Of a stretch of 64,000 nt of DNA, positions 17,495 through 26,958 are shown piece after piece. Origin of the DNA: Burkholderia sp. Ax-1719 (GTDB lineage: Bacteria; Pseudomonadota; Gammaproteobacteria; Burkholderiales; Burkholderiaceae); NCBI RefSeq assembly GCF_011753055.1, contig NZ_VWWJ01000002.1:62001-126000 (forward strand), given 5' to 3'. The notes below the pieces were generated by a model. It saw only the letters and a program-made list of their open reading frames with translations. It searched no databases and was not told the origin of the DNA. Each line of letters begins with the position of its first letter. The stretch's first letter is position 1. A program made the position numbers and the translations under genes.

Positions 17495-17995
17495 TTACGC
17501 TGCTTCAGCGACGACCACAGGCTCGCAGCGGATCGGAAAGTTGACTGAATTCGCGATATAGCAGTGCTCATGCGCGGTGTGATGCAACTGCTCCGCGAGA
17601 CTGCGGTTGTCGCCCGCGCGAATCGTCACGCGCGGACGCAGCACGATTTCCTTAAAGTGACCCGCGTGGGCGTCGTCGACCATCGTGCCTTGCGCCTCGT
17701 CCACATAGTCGAGCACGGCGACGCCCGCGTCGGCGCACAGATGCAGATACCAGAGCTTGTGACAGGCGCTGGCGGAGGCCACCAGCAGATCCTCGGGGTT
17801 CCAGCGCGCCGCATCGCCGCGAAATGCCGGATCGGCCGATCCGGGGATCGCGGGCTTGCCGGCCGCTTCGATGATGTGATCGCGGCCATAGTCGCGATAA
17901 CCCGAGGTGCCCGTGCCGCGATTGCCGGTCCATTGCACCGTCACCGCGTAGTGATGTTCGTGGTGGCCTTGCGTTGCGTCTTCCTTCTGCGCCAT
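17495..17995 (-). CDS. OsmC family peroxiredoxin-like protein
   Basis: Protein of 166 residues of the OsmC/Ohr fold, which reduces organic peroxides through two cysteines. The candidate pair is the Cys in ASACHKLWYL (about residue 78) and the Cys in HEHCYIANSVNFP (about 144), both in the expected family positions. It begins after a clear GGAGAG site. Its stop is 3 bp from the stop of the converging LysR gene, so the two transcripts overlap in their ends. Confidence 0.85.
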   Translation of the reverse strand: MAQKEDATQGHHEHHYAVTVQWTGNRGTGTSGYRDYGRDHIIEAAGKPAIPGSADPAFRGDAARWNPEDLLVASASACHKLWYLHLCADAGVAVLDYVDEAQGTMVDDAHAGHFKEIVLRPRVTIRAGDNRSLAEQLHHTAHEHCYIANSVNFPIRCEPVVVAEAA

Positions 17996-18184
17996 CTCAA
18001 GCTCTCCATGCTGTCGTGGGTCTCGTCATTAATCCTGGCGTTGCGCGCGCAGAGTATGTGCAAATTCGAAGCCAATTTCAAGGCATTTCCTGCACGCAAA
18101 CCGAACCCTTCTTTACGACATTTTTGCTTGTGACCCCCGGCGCGCAAACCTAGACTGGGCTGCATGGAAACGACGGGAGAGGCC

Positions 18185-18826
18185 ATGTCGACGCAGCGCG
18201 CACCGCAAAGCCAGCACGACCGGATCATCAGCCATCAGCCCGGCATCGGCCGCCTGGTGTTGCGACGTTTCGATCCGCAGCGCGACTCGTGGGAGTTCCT
18301 CACGCAACTGCTGCACCGCGCCTTCGCGCGTCTTGCCACGCTGGGCATACATTGCGCGTGTGTCGATCAGGCGACGAGCGCCACGCGGGCGCGCGCGCTG
18401 GCCGGGGACTGCTTCGTGGCGGTCTGCAATGGCCGCATCGTCGGGACGATGACGCTCGAAGGTCGCGACGGCGAATCGCCTTGCGAGCACTATCGCCAGC
18501 GCGGCGTGGCGTCGCTGCACCAGTTCGGCGTGGAACCGGCATGGCAAAGCCGGGGCATAGGCCGGGCGCTGCTTTCGTTTGCGAGCCAATGGGCCACTGC
18601 GCGCGGCTTCACGCAGGTGGCGCTGGATACGCCGTTTCCGGCCTCGCATCTGGTGGCGTTCTATCGGGCGCAGGGCTTCAGCCTGGTCGATGTGGTGCGT
18701 TTCGCGGGCCGCGCTTACGACAGCGCGATCCTCAGCAAGGCGGCAGGCGCGAGCCGTGCATTCGCCGCGCCGCAACCTGCCTATGCGTATGCAACACGCG
18801 CCCACCACGCACGACGCCAGGCTTGA
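18185..18826 (+). CDS. GNAT family N-acetyltransferase
   Basis: Acetyl-CoA-dependent acyltransferase of 213 residues. The acetyl-CoA-binding motif A is visible as HQFGVEPAWQSRGIGRALL (R-G-I-G-R), followed by the motif B region LDTPFPASHLVAFYRAQGF. Substrate unknown. The ATG at 18185 is preferred to the one at 18164 because GGGAGAGG lies just upstream of it. The last 25 residues are Ala/Arg/Tyr-rich and outside the fold. It converges with the EAL-domain gene, with stops only 3 bp apart. Confidence 0.78.
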   Translation: MSTQRAPQSQHDRIISHQPGIGRLVLRRFDPQRDSWEFLTQLLHRAFARLATLGIHCACVDQATSATRARALAGDCFVAVCNGRIVGTMTLEGRDGESPCEHYRQRGVASLHQFGVEPAWQSRGIGRALLSFASQWATARGFTQVALDTPFPASHLVAFYRAQGFSLVDVVRFAGRAYDSAILSKAAGASRAFAAPQPAYAYATRAHHARRQA

Positions 18827-18829
18827 TTT

Positions 18830-20398
18830 TTACGCGGCTTTTACAGCATTTTCCTCGACCCAGCGCACGAATTCCGCCGCCGGCATGGCCTTCGCATAGA
18901 GCCAGCCCTGCGCGAACTGCACGCCCTGTTCGCGCAGATACGCGGCCTGCGCTTCGATCTCCACGCCTTCCGCGACCATCGCCAGCTTCAGTTCGTGCGC
19001 GATGCCGATGATGTGCGGCACGATCGCATTGACCTCCGAACCCGACGTCAACGCGTTGATAAAGGACTTGTCGATCTTGATGCCGTCCACGGGCAGTGCG
19101 TGCAGATAGGCGAGGCTCGAATAGCCCGTACCGAAATCGTCGATGAAAACCTTGTGGCCCGCATCGCGATAGCCCTGCAAAACCGGCCCGAGTTGCTGCG
19201 CGTCGATAAACGCGCGCTCAATACATTCAAACCATATCTGTTGCGCCTGTACGTCTTGATGCGTAAAGCAGGCTTTGAGCGTGCCCAGGAAGCGCGAGGA
19301 AATCAGATCGTCGCGCGTGACATTGATGGAGATGTGCAGATCGCGGCGCTGCGCGAGCAGATCGCCCGCGCCCGCGAACACGGACTGGATCACGAGATCG
19401 GTGATCGGCTGGATCAGGCCGAGCGACTCCGCCATCGGAATGAAGGTGTCGGGCGCGATCACGGTGCCATCCGCGAGCGTCCAGCGCACCAGCGCCTCCG
19501 CGCCCACGCAGCGGCCTGTGCGCAAATCGACGAGCGGCTGGAACCACGCTGTGAACTGGCGCTGGCGGATACCTTCCAGCAAGGCGTGGCGCGGCGTGCG
19601 CAGCTTGCGACGCCAGCGCAGGATGAGCCAGGTGCCCAGCGCGCTCGCGAGCAGCGCGGGCGCGAGGAAAAATTTGAACTGCCCGGCGATGTCAGGCCGT
19701 ACGCGATCCGAGGGCTCGTAAGCGACCACTGCAAGCGGATAGCGTTGCGAGCGATCGACCACGTAATAGCGCTGCTCGTAGAAACCGGCCGCGGGCTCGC
19801 GAAACAGCGCGGCGCGCATCAGCGCCGCGTCCGCGCGTGGCCAGCGTGTGACGACCGCGCCTTCGAGCGATTCGAGCAGTGCGAGTTCGATCGTGTCGTC
19901 GAGCGGCACGATGTCCAGATAAAAACGCGGATCGACCACGACGATATGGCTGCCGTAGCGGATATTGAGCATGCGCGTTTCGTTGCCGCGTTTGCCGCTT
20001 TCCGTGGACCATGCGCTGAAGCCGTCGTGATAGTTCCATTGCGCAGGCGGCAGTGCGCTCGCGGTCAGGCCGCGCAACGATGAGCAGCGGATCGTTTCGC
20101 CGTCGGTCCATGCGACATTGCGGATGTAGCGGTATTGCTCCTCCACGCGCCGCATCGCCTGCAAATGATCCGGCGTACAGGGCGTATTGTCGTCGGTCGT
20201 GAGTGTGCGCAGCGCCGCTTCGGCCTCGGCGGTCACGAGTTCGGCGCGCACGAGTGCACGGCGCGAATATTCGTCGATCTGCGCGCGCTGGTGTTGCTCG
20301 ACCACGGTGTCGGCGGCCCAGACGACCGCCGCAAGCGTCGCGCAAACGCCGAGCGCGACGAGGCAGAAGGTGGCCAGCACGGACAATCTGCTTTTCAT
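18830..20398 (-). CDS. CSS-motif EAL-domain cyclic-di-GMP phosphodiesterase
   Basis: Membrane phosphodiesterase of 522 residues that would hydrolyse c-di-GMP. It has a membrane segment at about 5-28, a periplasmic CSS domain with the Cys-Ser-Ser motif at 105-107 (IRCSSLRG) and a second cysteine near residue 74, a second membrane segment at about 241-261, and a cytoplasmic EAL domain from about 270. The catalytic motif EAL is intact at 301-303 (GAEALVRW), and DDFGTGYSS, KIDKSF and AEGVE are conserved. In the PdeC family the CSS disulfide state controls activity, so this is probably redox-responsive (family knowledge). The DGC gene at 20.5-22.3 kb follows on the same strand. Confidence 0.88.
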   Translation of the reverse strand: MKSRLSVLATFCLVALGVCATLAAVVWAADTVVEQHQRAQIDEYSRRALVRAELVTAEAEAALRTLTTDDNTPCTPDHLQAMRRVEEQYRYIRNVAWTDGETIRCSSLRGLTASALPPAQWNYHDGFSAWSTESGKRGNETRMLNIRYGSHIVVVDPRFYLDIVPLDDTIELALLESLEGAVVTRWPRADAALMRAALFREPAAGFYEQRYYVVDRSQRYPLAVVAYEPSDRVRPDIAGQFKFFLAPALLASALGTWLILRWRRKLRTPRHALLEGIRQRQFTAWFQPLVDLRTGRCVGAEALVRWTLADGTVIAPDTFIPMAESLGLIQPITDLVIQSVFAGAGDLLAQRRDLHISINVTRDDLISSRFLGTLKACFTHQDVQAQQIWFECIERAFIDAQQLGPVLQGYRDAGHKVFIDDFGTGYSSLAYLHALPVDGIKIDKSFINALTSGSEVNAIVPHIIGIAHELKLAMVAEGVEIEAQAAYLREQGVQFAQGWLYAKAMPAAEFVRWVEENAVKAA

Positions 20399-20524
20399 GC
20401 CGCTATGTCGGCCGGATAGGCGCGCGCGCAGGTGGAGGGCACGCCGATGTTAACGTCTTTCGCGCCCCGTCGTGCGGTGGGTGTGCAGCGTCATCCGTTG
20501 TGCATGAAACCAGCCGCCAACGCG

Positions 20525-22315
20525 TCAATGCGTCTGCAGATCGGCATGCACGACGCGATTGCGCCCGCTTTCCTTGGCGATGTAGAGACGCCGGTCGGCG
20601 ACCTGCATGAGCGCTTCGTAGTCGGCTGCGCCGTCTTCAGGGCTGGCGGCCACGCCGATCGAGACGGTGAACGCAATCGCATCGGCGCTGCCTGCGGGCG
20701 CGTTGCTGTCGCGCGCGTGCGCTTCGACGGCGCTGCGCACGCGTTCCGCCACGGCGGCGGCGGTCGTTAGATCGGCATCGGGCAGCAGCGCCGCGAACTC
20801 CTCGCCGCCCACGCGCGCGGGCAGATCCACGCTGCGCAGGTTGGCATGCAGCAGGTGCGCGAAGATCGTCAGCACGCGATCGCCTGCTGCATGACCGTAG
20901 CGGTCGTTCACGCGCTTGAAGAAGTCGATGTCGAGCATCAGCACGGCCATGCGGGCGGGCGTGGCCTGCGCGCCTGCTTCGCTCGTGTCGCTGTCCGTAC
21001 GTTCAGCACGTTGGGCGCGTTCTAGCGCCTCCGCGAAGGCTTCCATGAAACGCCGACGGTTCGCGAGACCCGTCAACGGGTCGCTGCGCGCCAGCAATTC
21101 GAGCCGTTCGCTCGCCTCCACGTAATGACCGAAGATATTCGTCACGATGCGCAGCGTGCCCATCAGCAACAGGATCAGAACGACCCACGCGGCGATCACG
21201 GGGCTGTTGAAGACGCGCCGTGCGGCGGCAAGCGTGAGTTCCGTGTTGTCGGTGGGCGCGAGGAGCATCCAGTGCGTCTGACCCACGCGCTGATAGAGCA
21301 GATAGGTGCCGCGATGTTCGATATAGCCGGAACCCTTTTGCATCCAGCGGTCGGCCGAGGTTTGCGCGAGCTTGAGCAGATCGGCGCTGAAGCCAGCCGG
21401 TGGCTGTTCGGTGAGCGTGCCATTGCGGAAATAGACGACGTGGCCGTTACTGTTCAGGAGGCCGAATTCAACCGCGTCGTTATCGTCGTCGTCGGTTTCG
21501 CCGGAAGAAAGCTGGAGCGACAGCAGGCGCGACTGCGTGATGTCCATCACCACCGCGCCACGAAAATGATTGCCGACATAGATGGGCGCGCTGAGCGTCG
21601 AGATCGATTCGCCCTTCTGCAAGCCGGTGTAGACCGGCGTCCACAGCACGTCGCGCGCGGGATTGCTGGCAGGCAACTGGCCGCGATAGTAGTTCATGGT
21701 GCTGAAGCGGCGCAGCAACTCGGACACCGTGCGGCCCTGATTTTCAGGGGCGATGACGAAAAGGCCGTTGGACGAAATGAAAGCCACCGTGCTTTGCACG
21801 GCGTCGGCGTGCTGGCTGATCTGCACGAGCGGGCTGATCGCGCGCGCGAGCGCGATGTCGGCAGGCAGCGTGGCGCCGTCGCGCTGGAAGCCTTCGAGTC
21901 CTGTGAGCCCCGCTGCATTGGTGCCGTACACATTCGGGCCGTCGAGCGCGCCGGCAATGTGCCAGACCGGTTGAGTCGAGGCCGCCAATGCCTTCATGAC
22001 GGAGGATTGCTCGGCGGGCGAGGGCTGCCCGGAGGCGCTGAGTTGATGCTCGGCGAAATTGCGCAGGAACATCAGGCGGCGGCGTTCGGCTTCGATCAGC
22101 GCATCCACGCCCACGGCTCGCACTTCGAGGTCGCGCTGGCGGCTGTGCAGGTCGTTGCGCGTCATGTTGTACAACTGGCGCAGGCCCACCACGATCAACA
22201 GCAGCATCGCGCCGATAAAGCATAGCGTCACCACCAGACGCGGGCGCTTCATGACGATGCTTGAGAAACGGTCGGGGCGCGGGTGGCCCGCCGTGCCTTT
22301 CACGCTGCGCTGCAT
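20525..22315 (-). CDS. Membrane-bound GGDEF-domain diguanylate cyclase with Cache sensor
   Basis: Enzyme of up to 596 residues that makes c-di-GMP. A membrane segment near 27-45 is followed by a long periplasmic dCache-like sensor region, a second membrane segment near 365-388 (AAWVVLILLLMGTLRI) and a C-terminal GGDEF domain. The active-site motif is GGEEF and an inhibitory I-site RxxD (RSVD) lies exactly five residues before it, so product inhibition is expected. The annotated ATG at 22315 has GGAGG 13 nt upstream; an ATG at 22252 would give the protein MKRPRLVV and has no ribosome site. Confidence 0.88.
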   Translation of the reverse strand: MQRSVKGTAGHPRPDRFSSIVMKRPRLVVTLCFIGAMLLLIVVGLRQLYNMTRNDLHSRQRDLEVRAVGVDALIEAERRRLMFLRNFAEHQLSASGQPSPAEQSSVMKALAASTQPVWHIAGALDGPNVYGTNAAGLTGLEGFQRDGATLPADIALARAISPLVQISQHADAVQSTVAFISSNGLFVIAPENQGRTVSELLRRFSTMNYYRGQLPASNPARDVLWTPVYTGLQKGESISTLSAPIYVGNHFRGAVVMDITQSRLLSLQLSSGETDDDDNDAVEFGLLNSNGHVVYFRNGTLTEQPPAGFSADLLKLAQTSADRWMQKGSGYIEHRGTYLLYQRVGQTHWMLLAPTDNTELTLAAARRVFNSPVIAAWVVLILLLMGTLRIVTNIFGHYVEASERLELLARSDPLTGLANRRRFMEAFAEALERAQRAERTDSDTSEAGAQATPARMAVLMLDIDFFKRVNDRYGHAAGDRVLTIFAHLLHANLRSVDLPARVGGEEFAALLPDADLTTAAAVAERVRSAVEAHARDSNAPAGSADAIAFTVSIGVAASPEDGAADYEALMQVADRRLYIAKESGRNRVVHADLQTH

Positions 22316-22400
22316 GGTATCGCCAGAGCCTCCAGGTGATGCCGCCGCGCGGCGTCCGGGTATCGGCGCAAGAATAGCATTGCGCGCCGCGAGGCGAGCG

Positions 22401-23282
22401 CTAGGCCAGCGCGACGAACTCGCTCACCGTCGGCAGCGGGTTCTTGTCGCGCCAGCCCAGCGCCAGGCGCGCGCGCAGGCGCACGCCCGTGACGTCGAGA
22501 TAGCGCACGCCCTTGACCTGCACCTGGGCGATGGCGGCGGGCACGATCGACACGCCCAGGCCCGCCGCCACCAGATTCACCACCGACGATACCTGCGGCG
22601 CGGGCTGAGCAAGACGCGGGCTAAAACCCGCCTCCGCGCAGCCGCGCACGATCTCGTCGTGCAGCGTGGAGCCGGCGGGACCGGCCACCAGCACGAACGG
22701 CTCGCGCTCCAGCGCCGCGAGCGGCAGGCGGCGGCGCGCAGCAAGCGGATGCGCGGAGGGCAATGCGATCTTCATCGGCTCGTCGGGAAAGCGGTGCAGG
22801 GCGATGCCGGGAAGCGCGAGCGTGCTGTCGCGGTCGGGGCGGAAGAAGACCGCGTCGAGGCGATCGTCGGCGAGACCCTTGAGCAACTGTGGCGTGTTGG
22901 CCTCTTCGAGCGTCAGGTCGACGTCGGGAAAGCGTTGCTTGTAGCGCTGGATCAGGCTGGGCACGAGCGGATTGAACGCCGCCGATCCCGTGAAGCCGAT
23001 GCGGATCTGCCCGGATTCGCCCCGTGCCGCGCGCTGCGCGACTAGAGCAGCGCGCTCGGCGTCGTCGAGCACGCGGCGCGCCTCCACCAGAAACGCCTCG
23101 CCCGCGCGCGTGAGTTCGGCCCCTTGCGGCGTACGGATGAACAGGTCGACGCCCAGTTCGCGCTCCAGGCTCTTGATCTGCTGGCTGAGCGGCGGCTGGC
23201 CAATGCCGAGCTTGTCTGCCGCACGCGTGAAGTTGCGCTCGGCCGCCACGGCGACGAAATAACGAAGATGTCGGAGTTCCAT
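22401..23282 (-). CDS. LysR-family transcriptional regulator (BenM/CatM-like)
   Basis: Regulator of 293 residues beginning MELRHLRYFVAVAAERNFTRAADKLGIGQPPLSQQIKSLE, the N-terminus typical of the BenM/CatM/CbnR subgroup. The effector domain spans about 90-290 (IRIGFTGSAAFNPLVP). The in-frame extension up to 23363 is rejected because the subgroup starts at this methionine. It is divergent from an MFS gene 108 bp away and probably controls it. Confidence 0.87.
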   Translation of the reverse strand: MELRHLRYFVAVAAERNFTRAADKLGIGQPPLSQQIKSLERELGVDLFIRTPQGAELTRAGEAFLVEARRVLDDAERAALVAQRAARGESGQIRIGFTGSAAFNPLVPSLIQRYKQRFPDVDLTLEEANTPQLLKGLADDRLDAVFFRPDRDSTLALPGIALHRFPDEPMKIALPSAHPLAARRRLPLAALEREPFVLVAGPAGSTLHDEIVRGCAEAGFSPRLAQPAPQVSSVVNLVAAGLGVSIVPAAIAQVQVKGVRYLDVTGVRLRARLALGWRDKNPLPTVSEFVALA

Positions 23283-23390
23283 GCCAGTGCTAAAAGATAT
23301 CGCGTTAGCGGGTTCCATATATTGGACAGTATAGCGACGCAGCGGGACAATTTGCCTCGTCATTGCATGTGTCCGTGAGGCATCGTCGTC
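23283..23390. promoter_or_regulatory. Divergent promoter, LysR / MFS, with palindrome
   Basis: TCCA-TATAT-TGGA (23314-23326) is a compact inverted repeat midway between the two start codons and is the best candidate for the LysR-type binding site. Confidence 0.38.
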
Positions 23391-24626
23391 ATGAGTTCCG
23401 TTTCTTCCGTTGCCGGTGTCCAGCCCGGCTCCGCCGCATACCGGCGTATCAGCATCGCGCTGTTTCTGGCCGGCTTCGCTACGTTCTCCTTGCTGTACTG
23501 CGTGCAGCCGCTGCTACCTGTGTTCGCCGACGAATTCCATATCGGCGCGGCGCAGAGTTCGTTGTCGCTGTCACTCTCGACCGGCTTTCTCGCCGTGTCG
23601 ATTCTCTGCGCGGGCGCGCTGTCGGAGCGCGTTGGGCGGCGCGGTCTGATATTCGCGTCGATGACGCTGGCCGCGTTCTTCAACGTGCTTGCCGCCATCG
23701 CGCCGGGCTGGCACGGCATTCTGGTCGCGCGTGCGCTCGAAGGCTTTGCGCTGGGCGGCGTGCCCGCCGTGGCGATGGCCTATCTCGCCGAGGAAATTTC
23801 GGCGACCGGGCTGGGCTTCGCGATGGGTCTTTACGTGGGTGGCACCGCATTCGGCGGCATGGTGGGGCGCGTGGGCATGAGCTGGCTCAGCGAGCATCTG
23901 TCGTGGCGCACGGCCATGCTGACGATCGGCGTGATCGACATGGCCGCCGCCGTGGCGTTCTTCGTGCTGCTACCCGCCTCGCGCCGCTTCGTGCGCCGCG
24001 CGAGCCTGAATCCCGCGCATCACTTCGCGCTGTGGCGCAAGCATCTGAGCGCGCCGACCTTGCCCGCTGTGTTCGCTACCGGCTGCCTCGCGATGGGCTT
24101 TTTCGTGACGATCTACAACTACGCGGGCTTCCGGTTGCTGTTGCCGCCGTTCGACCTCAGCTCGACGCAAACGGGCCTGATTTTCTGCGCCTATCTGTTC
24201 GGCATCGCAGCGGCGACGGCGGCGGGCGCGCTCGCGGATCGCTGCGGACGCGGCCCGGTGCTGCTGGGCGGCGTGATCGTCGCGGCGTTGGGCCTGGCGT
24301 TGACGCTTTCCCACGCGCTGGTGCCCGTGGTGCTCGGCATTGTCGTGCTGACGGTGGGCTTTTTCACGACGCATTCGGTCGCGAGCGGCTGGGTGGGGCA
24401 GCTCGCCGACGGGGCGAAAGGCCATGCCACTTCGCTTTATCTGCTGGCGTATTACCTGGGCTCAAGCGTGCTGGGATCGTGGGGCGGCTGGTTCTGGCAG
24501 AACGGCCAGTGGCCTTCGGTGGCGGGCTTCGCATTCGCGATGCTGGCGGCTTGCGCGCTGCTGGCGGTGGTGATTGCACGCAGGCAGTCGCGCGCCGGGA
24601 TCGAGCTGGCCGGTCAAGAGCCCTGA
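23391..24626 (+). CDS. MFS transporter, YnfM-like drug/arabinose-type efflux family
   Basis: Transporter of 411 residues with about twelve membrane segments. The family stretch LLYCVQPLLPVFADEFHIGAAQSSLSLS is characteristic of YnfM-type exporters, and the loop 2-3 motif GALSERVGRRGLIFAS is present. Substrate unknown. The divergent LysR gene suggests induction by the exported compound. A strong intrinsic terminator follows 18 bp after the stop. Confidence 0.85.
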   Translation: MSSVSSVAGVQPGSAAYRRISIALFLAGFATFSLLYCVQPLLPVFADEFHIGAAQSSLSLSLSTGFLAVSILCAGALSERVGRRGLIFASMTLAAFFNVLAAIAPGWHGILVARALEGFALGGVPAVAMAYLAEEISATGLGFAMGLYVGGTAFGGMVGRVGMSWLSEHLSWRTAMLTIGVIDMAAAVAFFVLLPASRRFVRRASLNPAHHFALWRKHLSAPTLPAVFATGCLAMGFFVTIYNYAGFRLLLPPFDLSSTQTGLIFCAYLFGIAAATAAGALADRCGRGPVLLGGVIVAALGLALTLSHALVPVVLGIVVLTVGFFTTHSVASGWVGQLADGAKGHATSLYLLAYYLGSSVLGSWGGWFWQNGQWPSVAGFAFAMLAACALLAVVIARRQSRAGIELAGQEP

Positions 24627-24643
24627 AAACAAAGGGCTAAAGC

Positions 24644-24678
24644 AAAAGCGCGCCAGGCGAAAGCCGGCGCGCTTTTTT
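24644..24678. terminator. Intrinsic terminator after the MFS gene
   Basis: An 11-bp stem (AAAAGCGCGCC at 24644-24654 with GGCGCGCTTTT at 24666-24676) is followed by a T-run on the plus strand. An A-run on the left makes it a bidirectional terminator that also serves the converging HD-domain gene. Confidence 0.85.
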
Positions 24679-24709
24679 GTTACCTGCGCATCAGCGCTCT
24701 AGCACTCGC

Positions 24710-25357
24710 TCAAGCCTTCCACGCCGAGTGGCGAATCACGCTGCAGAAGTTGCCCGCGTGGAAATGCGGATCCTTGTCGGCGAGCACATCGGCCTTCACG
24801 TTGCCGAACGTCGTGGCGGGCTTATGGTGAATACCATCATAGAAGGCCTGAATGATGTCCTCCTTGAAGTGCTCCGAGCGGGGATGTGCATGCACCACCG
24901 CCTCACGCTCCGCATCGCTGTACTCGTGATACGTCAGACCCAGCACATCCATCTCCACGCCCGCTGTCACCAGTGCGATCACGGGATGCATATGTTGAGG
25001 AATACCAGGCGTGGTGTGAAGCGCGATCGCAGTCCACACCAGGTCGAGGTCATGCTGGGCGATGCCGCGTGCGCGCAGGAAGTCGCGCGCGGCGTTTGCG
25101 CCGTCCACTTCGAAGCGTTCGTGTTCACTGCTGTGCGAATGCATCAGGCCGACATCATGGAACATCGCGCCCGCGTAGAGCAGTTCGGGATCGAACTTCA
25201 GGCCGCGATGCTGACCAGCCAGCGCGCCGAAGTAGTAGACGCGGCTCGAATGATGGAACAGCAGCGGCGATTCCGTATCGCGCACGAATTCGGTGATTTC
25301 GCGGGCGAGTTGGCTATCGGGGATGCGGGGGGCGATGGCGGAAAGATCGAGGCTCAT
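24710..25357 (-). CDS. HD-domain hydrolase, cyanamide-hydratase-like
   Basis: Metal-dependent HD-superfamily protein of 215 residues. The metal ligands of the fold are visible: His in LLFHHSSRVYYFG, His-Asp in AGAMFHDVGLMHSHSS, and a downstream region VIALVTAGVEMDVLG. The HHSSRVYY pattern and overall layout resemble fungal cyanamide hydratase (Ddi2) and related small HD enzymes more than phosphodiesterase sensors; I infer a small-molecule hydrolase or hydratase. The ATG at 25357 has GGAG 7 nt upstream. It is divergent from a GlxA-type regulator gene (174 bp), which may regulate it. Confidence 0.75.
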   Translation of the reverse strand: MSLDLSAIAPRIPDSQLAREITEFVRDTESPLLFHHSSRVYYFGALAGQHRGLKFDPELLYAGAMFHDVGLMHSHSSEHERFEVDGANAARDFLRARGIAQHDLDLVWTAIALHTTPGIPQHMHPVIALVTAGVEMDVLGLTYHEYSDAEREAVVHAHPRSEHFKEDIIQAFYDGIHHKPATTFGNVKADVLADKDPHFHAGNFCSVIRHSAWKA

Positions 25358-25531
25358 GGAAGGACTCCGTCCTGGGGGGAATGAATCCATTCTGGCCTGT
25401 GATAGCATTGTCCACTATTGACTGAGTACGTCGAATTCTGCCATTTCGCGCGTGATCCGGACGCATGCCGCAAAGCATGCCGCCATGCATGTCGTGCACA
25501 CGCAATCGCGCACCTGCCGGAGCCTGACCCC

Positions 25532-26521
25532 ATGCCAAAAATCATCGCCATCCTTGCATTGCCGGGCGTGCAACTGCTCGACGTCAGCGGGCCGCTCGAT
25601 GTGTTTGCACAGGCGAATATCGAAGCCGGCCGCACGGTCTACGAGCTGCGCGTGGTCGCCTGCCGCCCGGGGCCGATCCGCAGTTCGTCCGGCGTGCGTC
25701 TCCTGCCCGACGAAGTGGCCGGCAAGCAGACGCCCGAGCGCGCCCAGGAGCGCATCGACACGCTGCTGGTGGCCGGCGCGCCGGACGCGGCGACCAGCCA
25801 GCTGACCCCGCGCGTGATCGACTGGCTGCGCGTGAACGCGGGGCGGGCGCGGCGCTTCGGTTCGGTCTGCACGGGCGCATTCGCGCTGGCGGCCAGCGGC
25901 CTGCTGGACCGGCGGCGGCTCACCACGCATTGGGCATCGGTGGAAGCGCTGGCGCAGGCCTGCCCGACGGTCTCGATCGAAGCCGATTCGCTCTACGTGC
26001 GCGACGGCAAGCTGCGCACGGCGGCGGGGGTGACGGCGGGGCTCGATCTGGCGCTGGCGCTCGTCGAGGAAGACCTGGGCCGCGAGATCGCCATGCAGGT
26101 GGCGAGCCAGCTCGTGATGTTCTTCAAGCGCCCCGGCGGCCAGCTGCAGTTCAGCCGCAAGGGCGAAACGCGTCCGGCGGGGCGCTCGGCGCTTCAGGAG
26201 GTGCAGCGCTGGGTGGCCGCCAATCCGGCGCTCGCGCACCGCGTGCCGGATCTTGCCGAACGAGTCGGCCTGAGCCCCCGTCACTTCGCGCGCCTGTTTC
26301 AGGCCGAGGTGGGTCTCACGCCCGCCGCCTGGGTGGAGGCCGTGCGCGTCGATGCGGCGCGTGCGTTGCTCGAAACCGAGGCCGAAGCACCCAAACGCGT
26401 GGCCGCGCGCTGCGGGTTTGCAAACGCCGATACCTTGCGGCGCGCTTTTCTCAAGCACGTGGGCGTGTCGCCGGCCGAGTATCGGCGGCGTTTTGGCGGT
26501 GCGGCGCAAACGTCGGCCTAG
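25532..26521 (+). CDS. GlxA-type transcriptional regulator (DJ-1/PfpI domain plus AraC HTH)
   Basis: Regulator of 329 residues. Residues 1-190 form a DJ-1/PfpI-like amidotransferase domain (IIAILALPGVQLLDVSGPLDVFAQAN) with a cysteine in the nucleophile-elbow region (RFGSVCTGAFALAASGLL). Residues 225-325 form an AraC-type double HTH (LAERVGLSPRHFARLFQAEVGLTPAAWVE; CGFANADTLRRAFLKHVGVSPAEYRRRF). The group includes GbdR- and CdhR-like regulators of nitrogen-compound catabolism. The ATG at 25532 has GGAG 9 nt upstream; the longer frame to 25418 has no family similarity. Confidence 0.87.
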   Translation: MPKIIAILALPGVQLLDVSGPLDVFAQANIEAGRTVYELRVVACRPGPIRSSSGVRLLPDEVAGKQTPERAQERIDTLLVAGAPDAATSQLTPRVIDWLRVNAGRARRFGSVCTGAFALAASGLLDRRRLTTHWASVEALAQACPTVSIEADSLYVRDGKLRTAAGVTAGLDLALALVEEDLGREIAMQVASQLVMFFKRPGGQLQFSRKGETRPAGRSALQEVQRWVAANPALAHRVPDLAERVGLSPRHFARLFQAEVGLTPAAWVEAVRVDAARALLETEAEAPKRVAARCGFANADTLRRAFLKHVGVSPAEYRRRFGGAAQTSA

Positions 26522-26958
26522 CCGCGATATGCGGATTGCGTCAAGCGACTTTCGTGTCGCCGATTCGTCGCGCATGAAAGCGTGATTAGAGGGCATTTTT
26601 CCGAACAGGCAGCGTCGATCCCGGCGATAATCGCGGCCATGGATTCGCACGTCCGTGTAGGTGATGCGGACGGCATGCGTAGTCAACCCACTGAGCAAAA
26701 AAGTCGAAGTCAAGCCGAAGCAAAAGAACCACGAAACGAAGCGAAAGCCGCACGGGGACGCCCTGATTTGGGGCATGCGGAGCGTGATCTCGCAGCCCGT
26801 GCCGCACGGGCGCGAAGGTTGCGCACGGGACGGTCCAGCGGCCCGCGATCACGCGATCCGGCGTACGGGTGCCGCAGATTCACCGCAGACCAGCAGGGAG
26901 AGCCGGCGCGCCGACGCCACGCGCCGGGCCGTGAAAACAAGAATCCACGCGACAAACT
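26522..26958. other. 437-bp gap before the 7TM histidine kinase gene
   Basis: I find no convincing gene here. The open frames crossing it are arginine-rich and resemble noise. It contains a GC-rich palindrome (GCCCGTGC-C-GCACGGGC, 26795-26811) that would form a strong hairpin in the transcript. The kinase ATG at 26959 lacks a clear Shine-Dalgarno sequence, so the leader may carry translational control. Confidence 0.4.
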
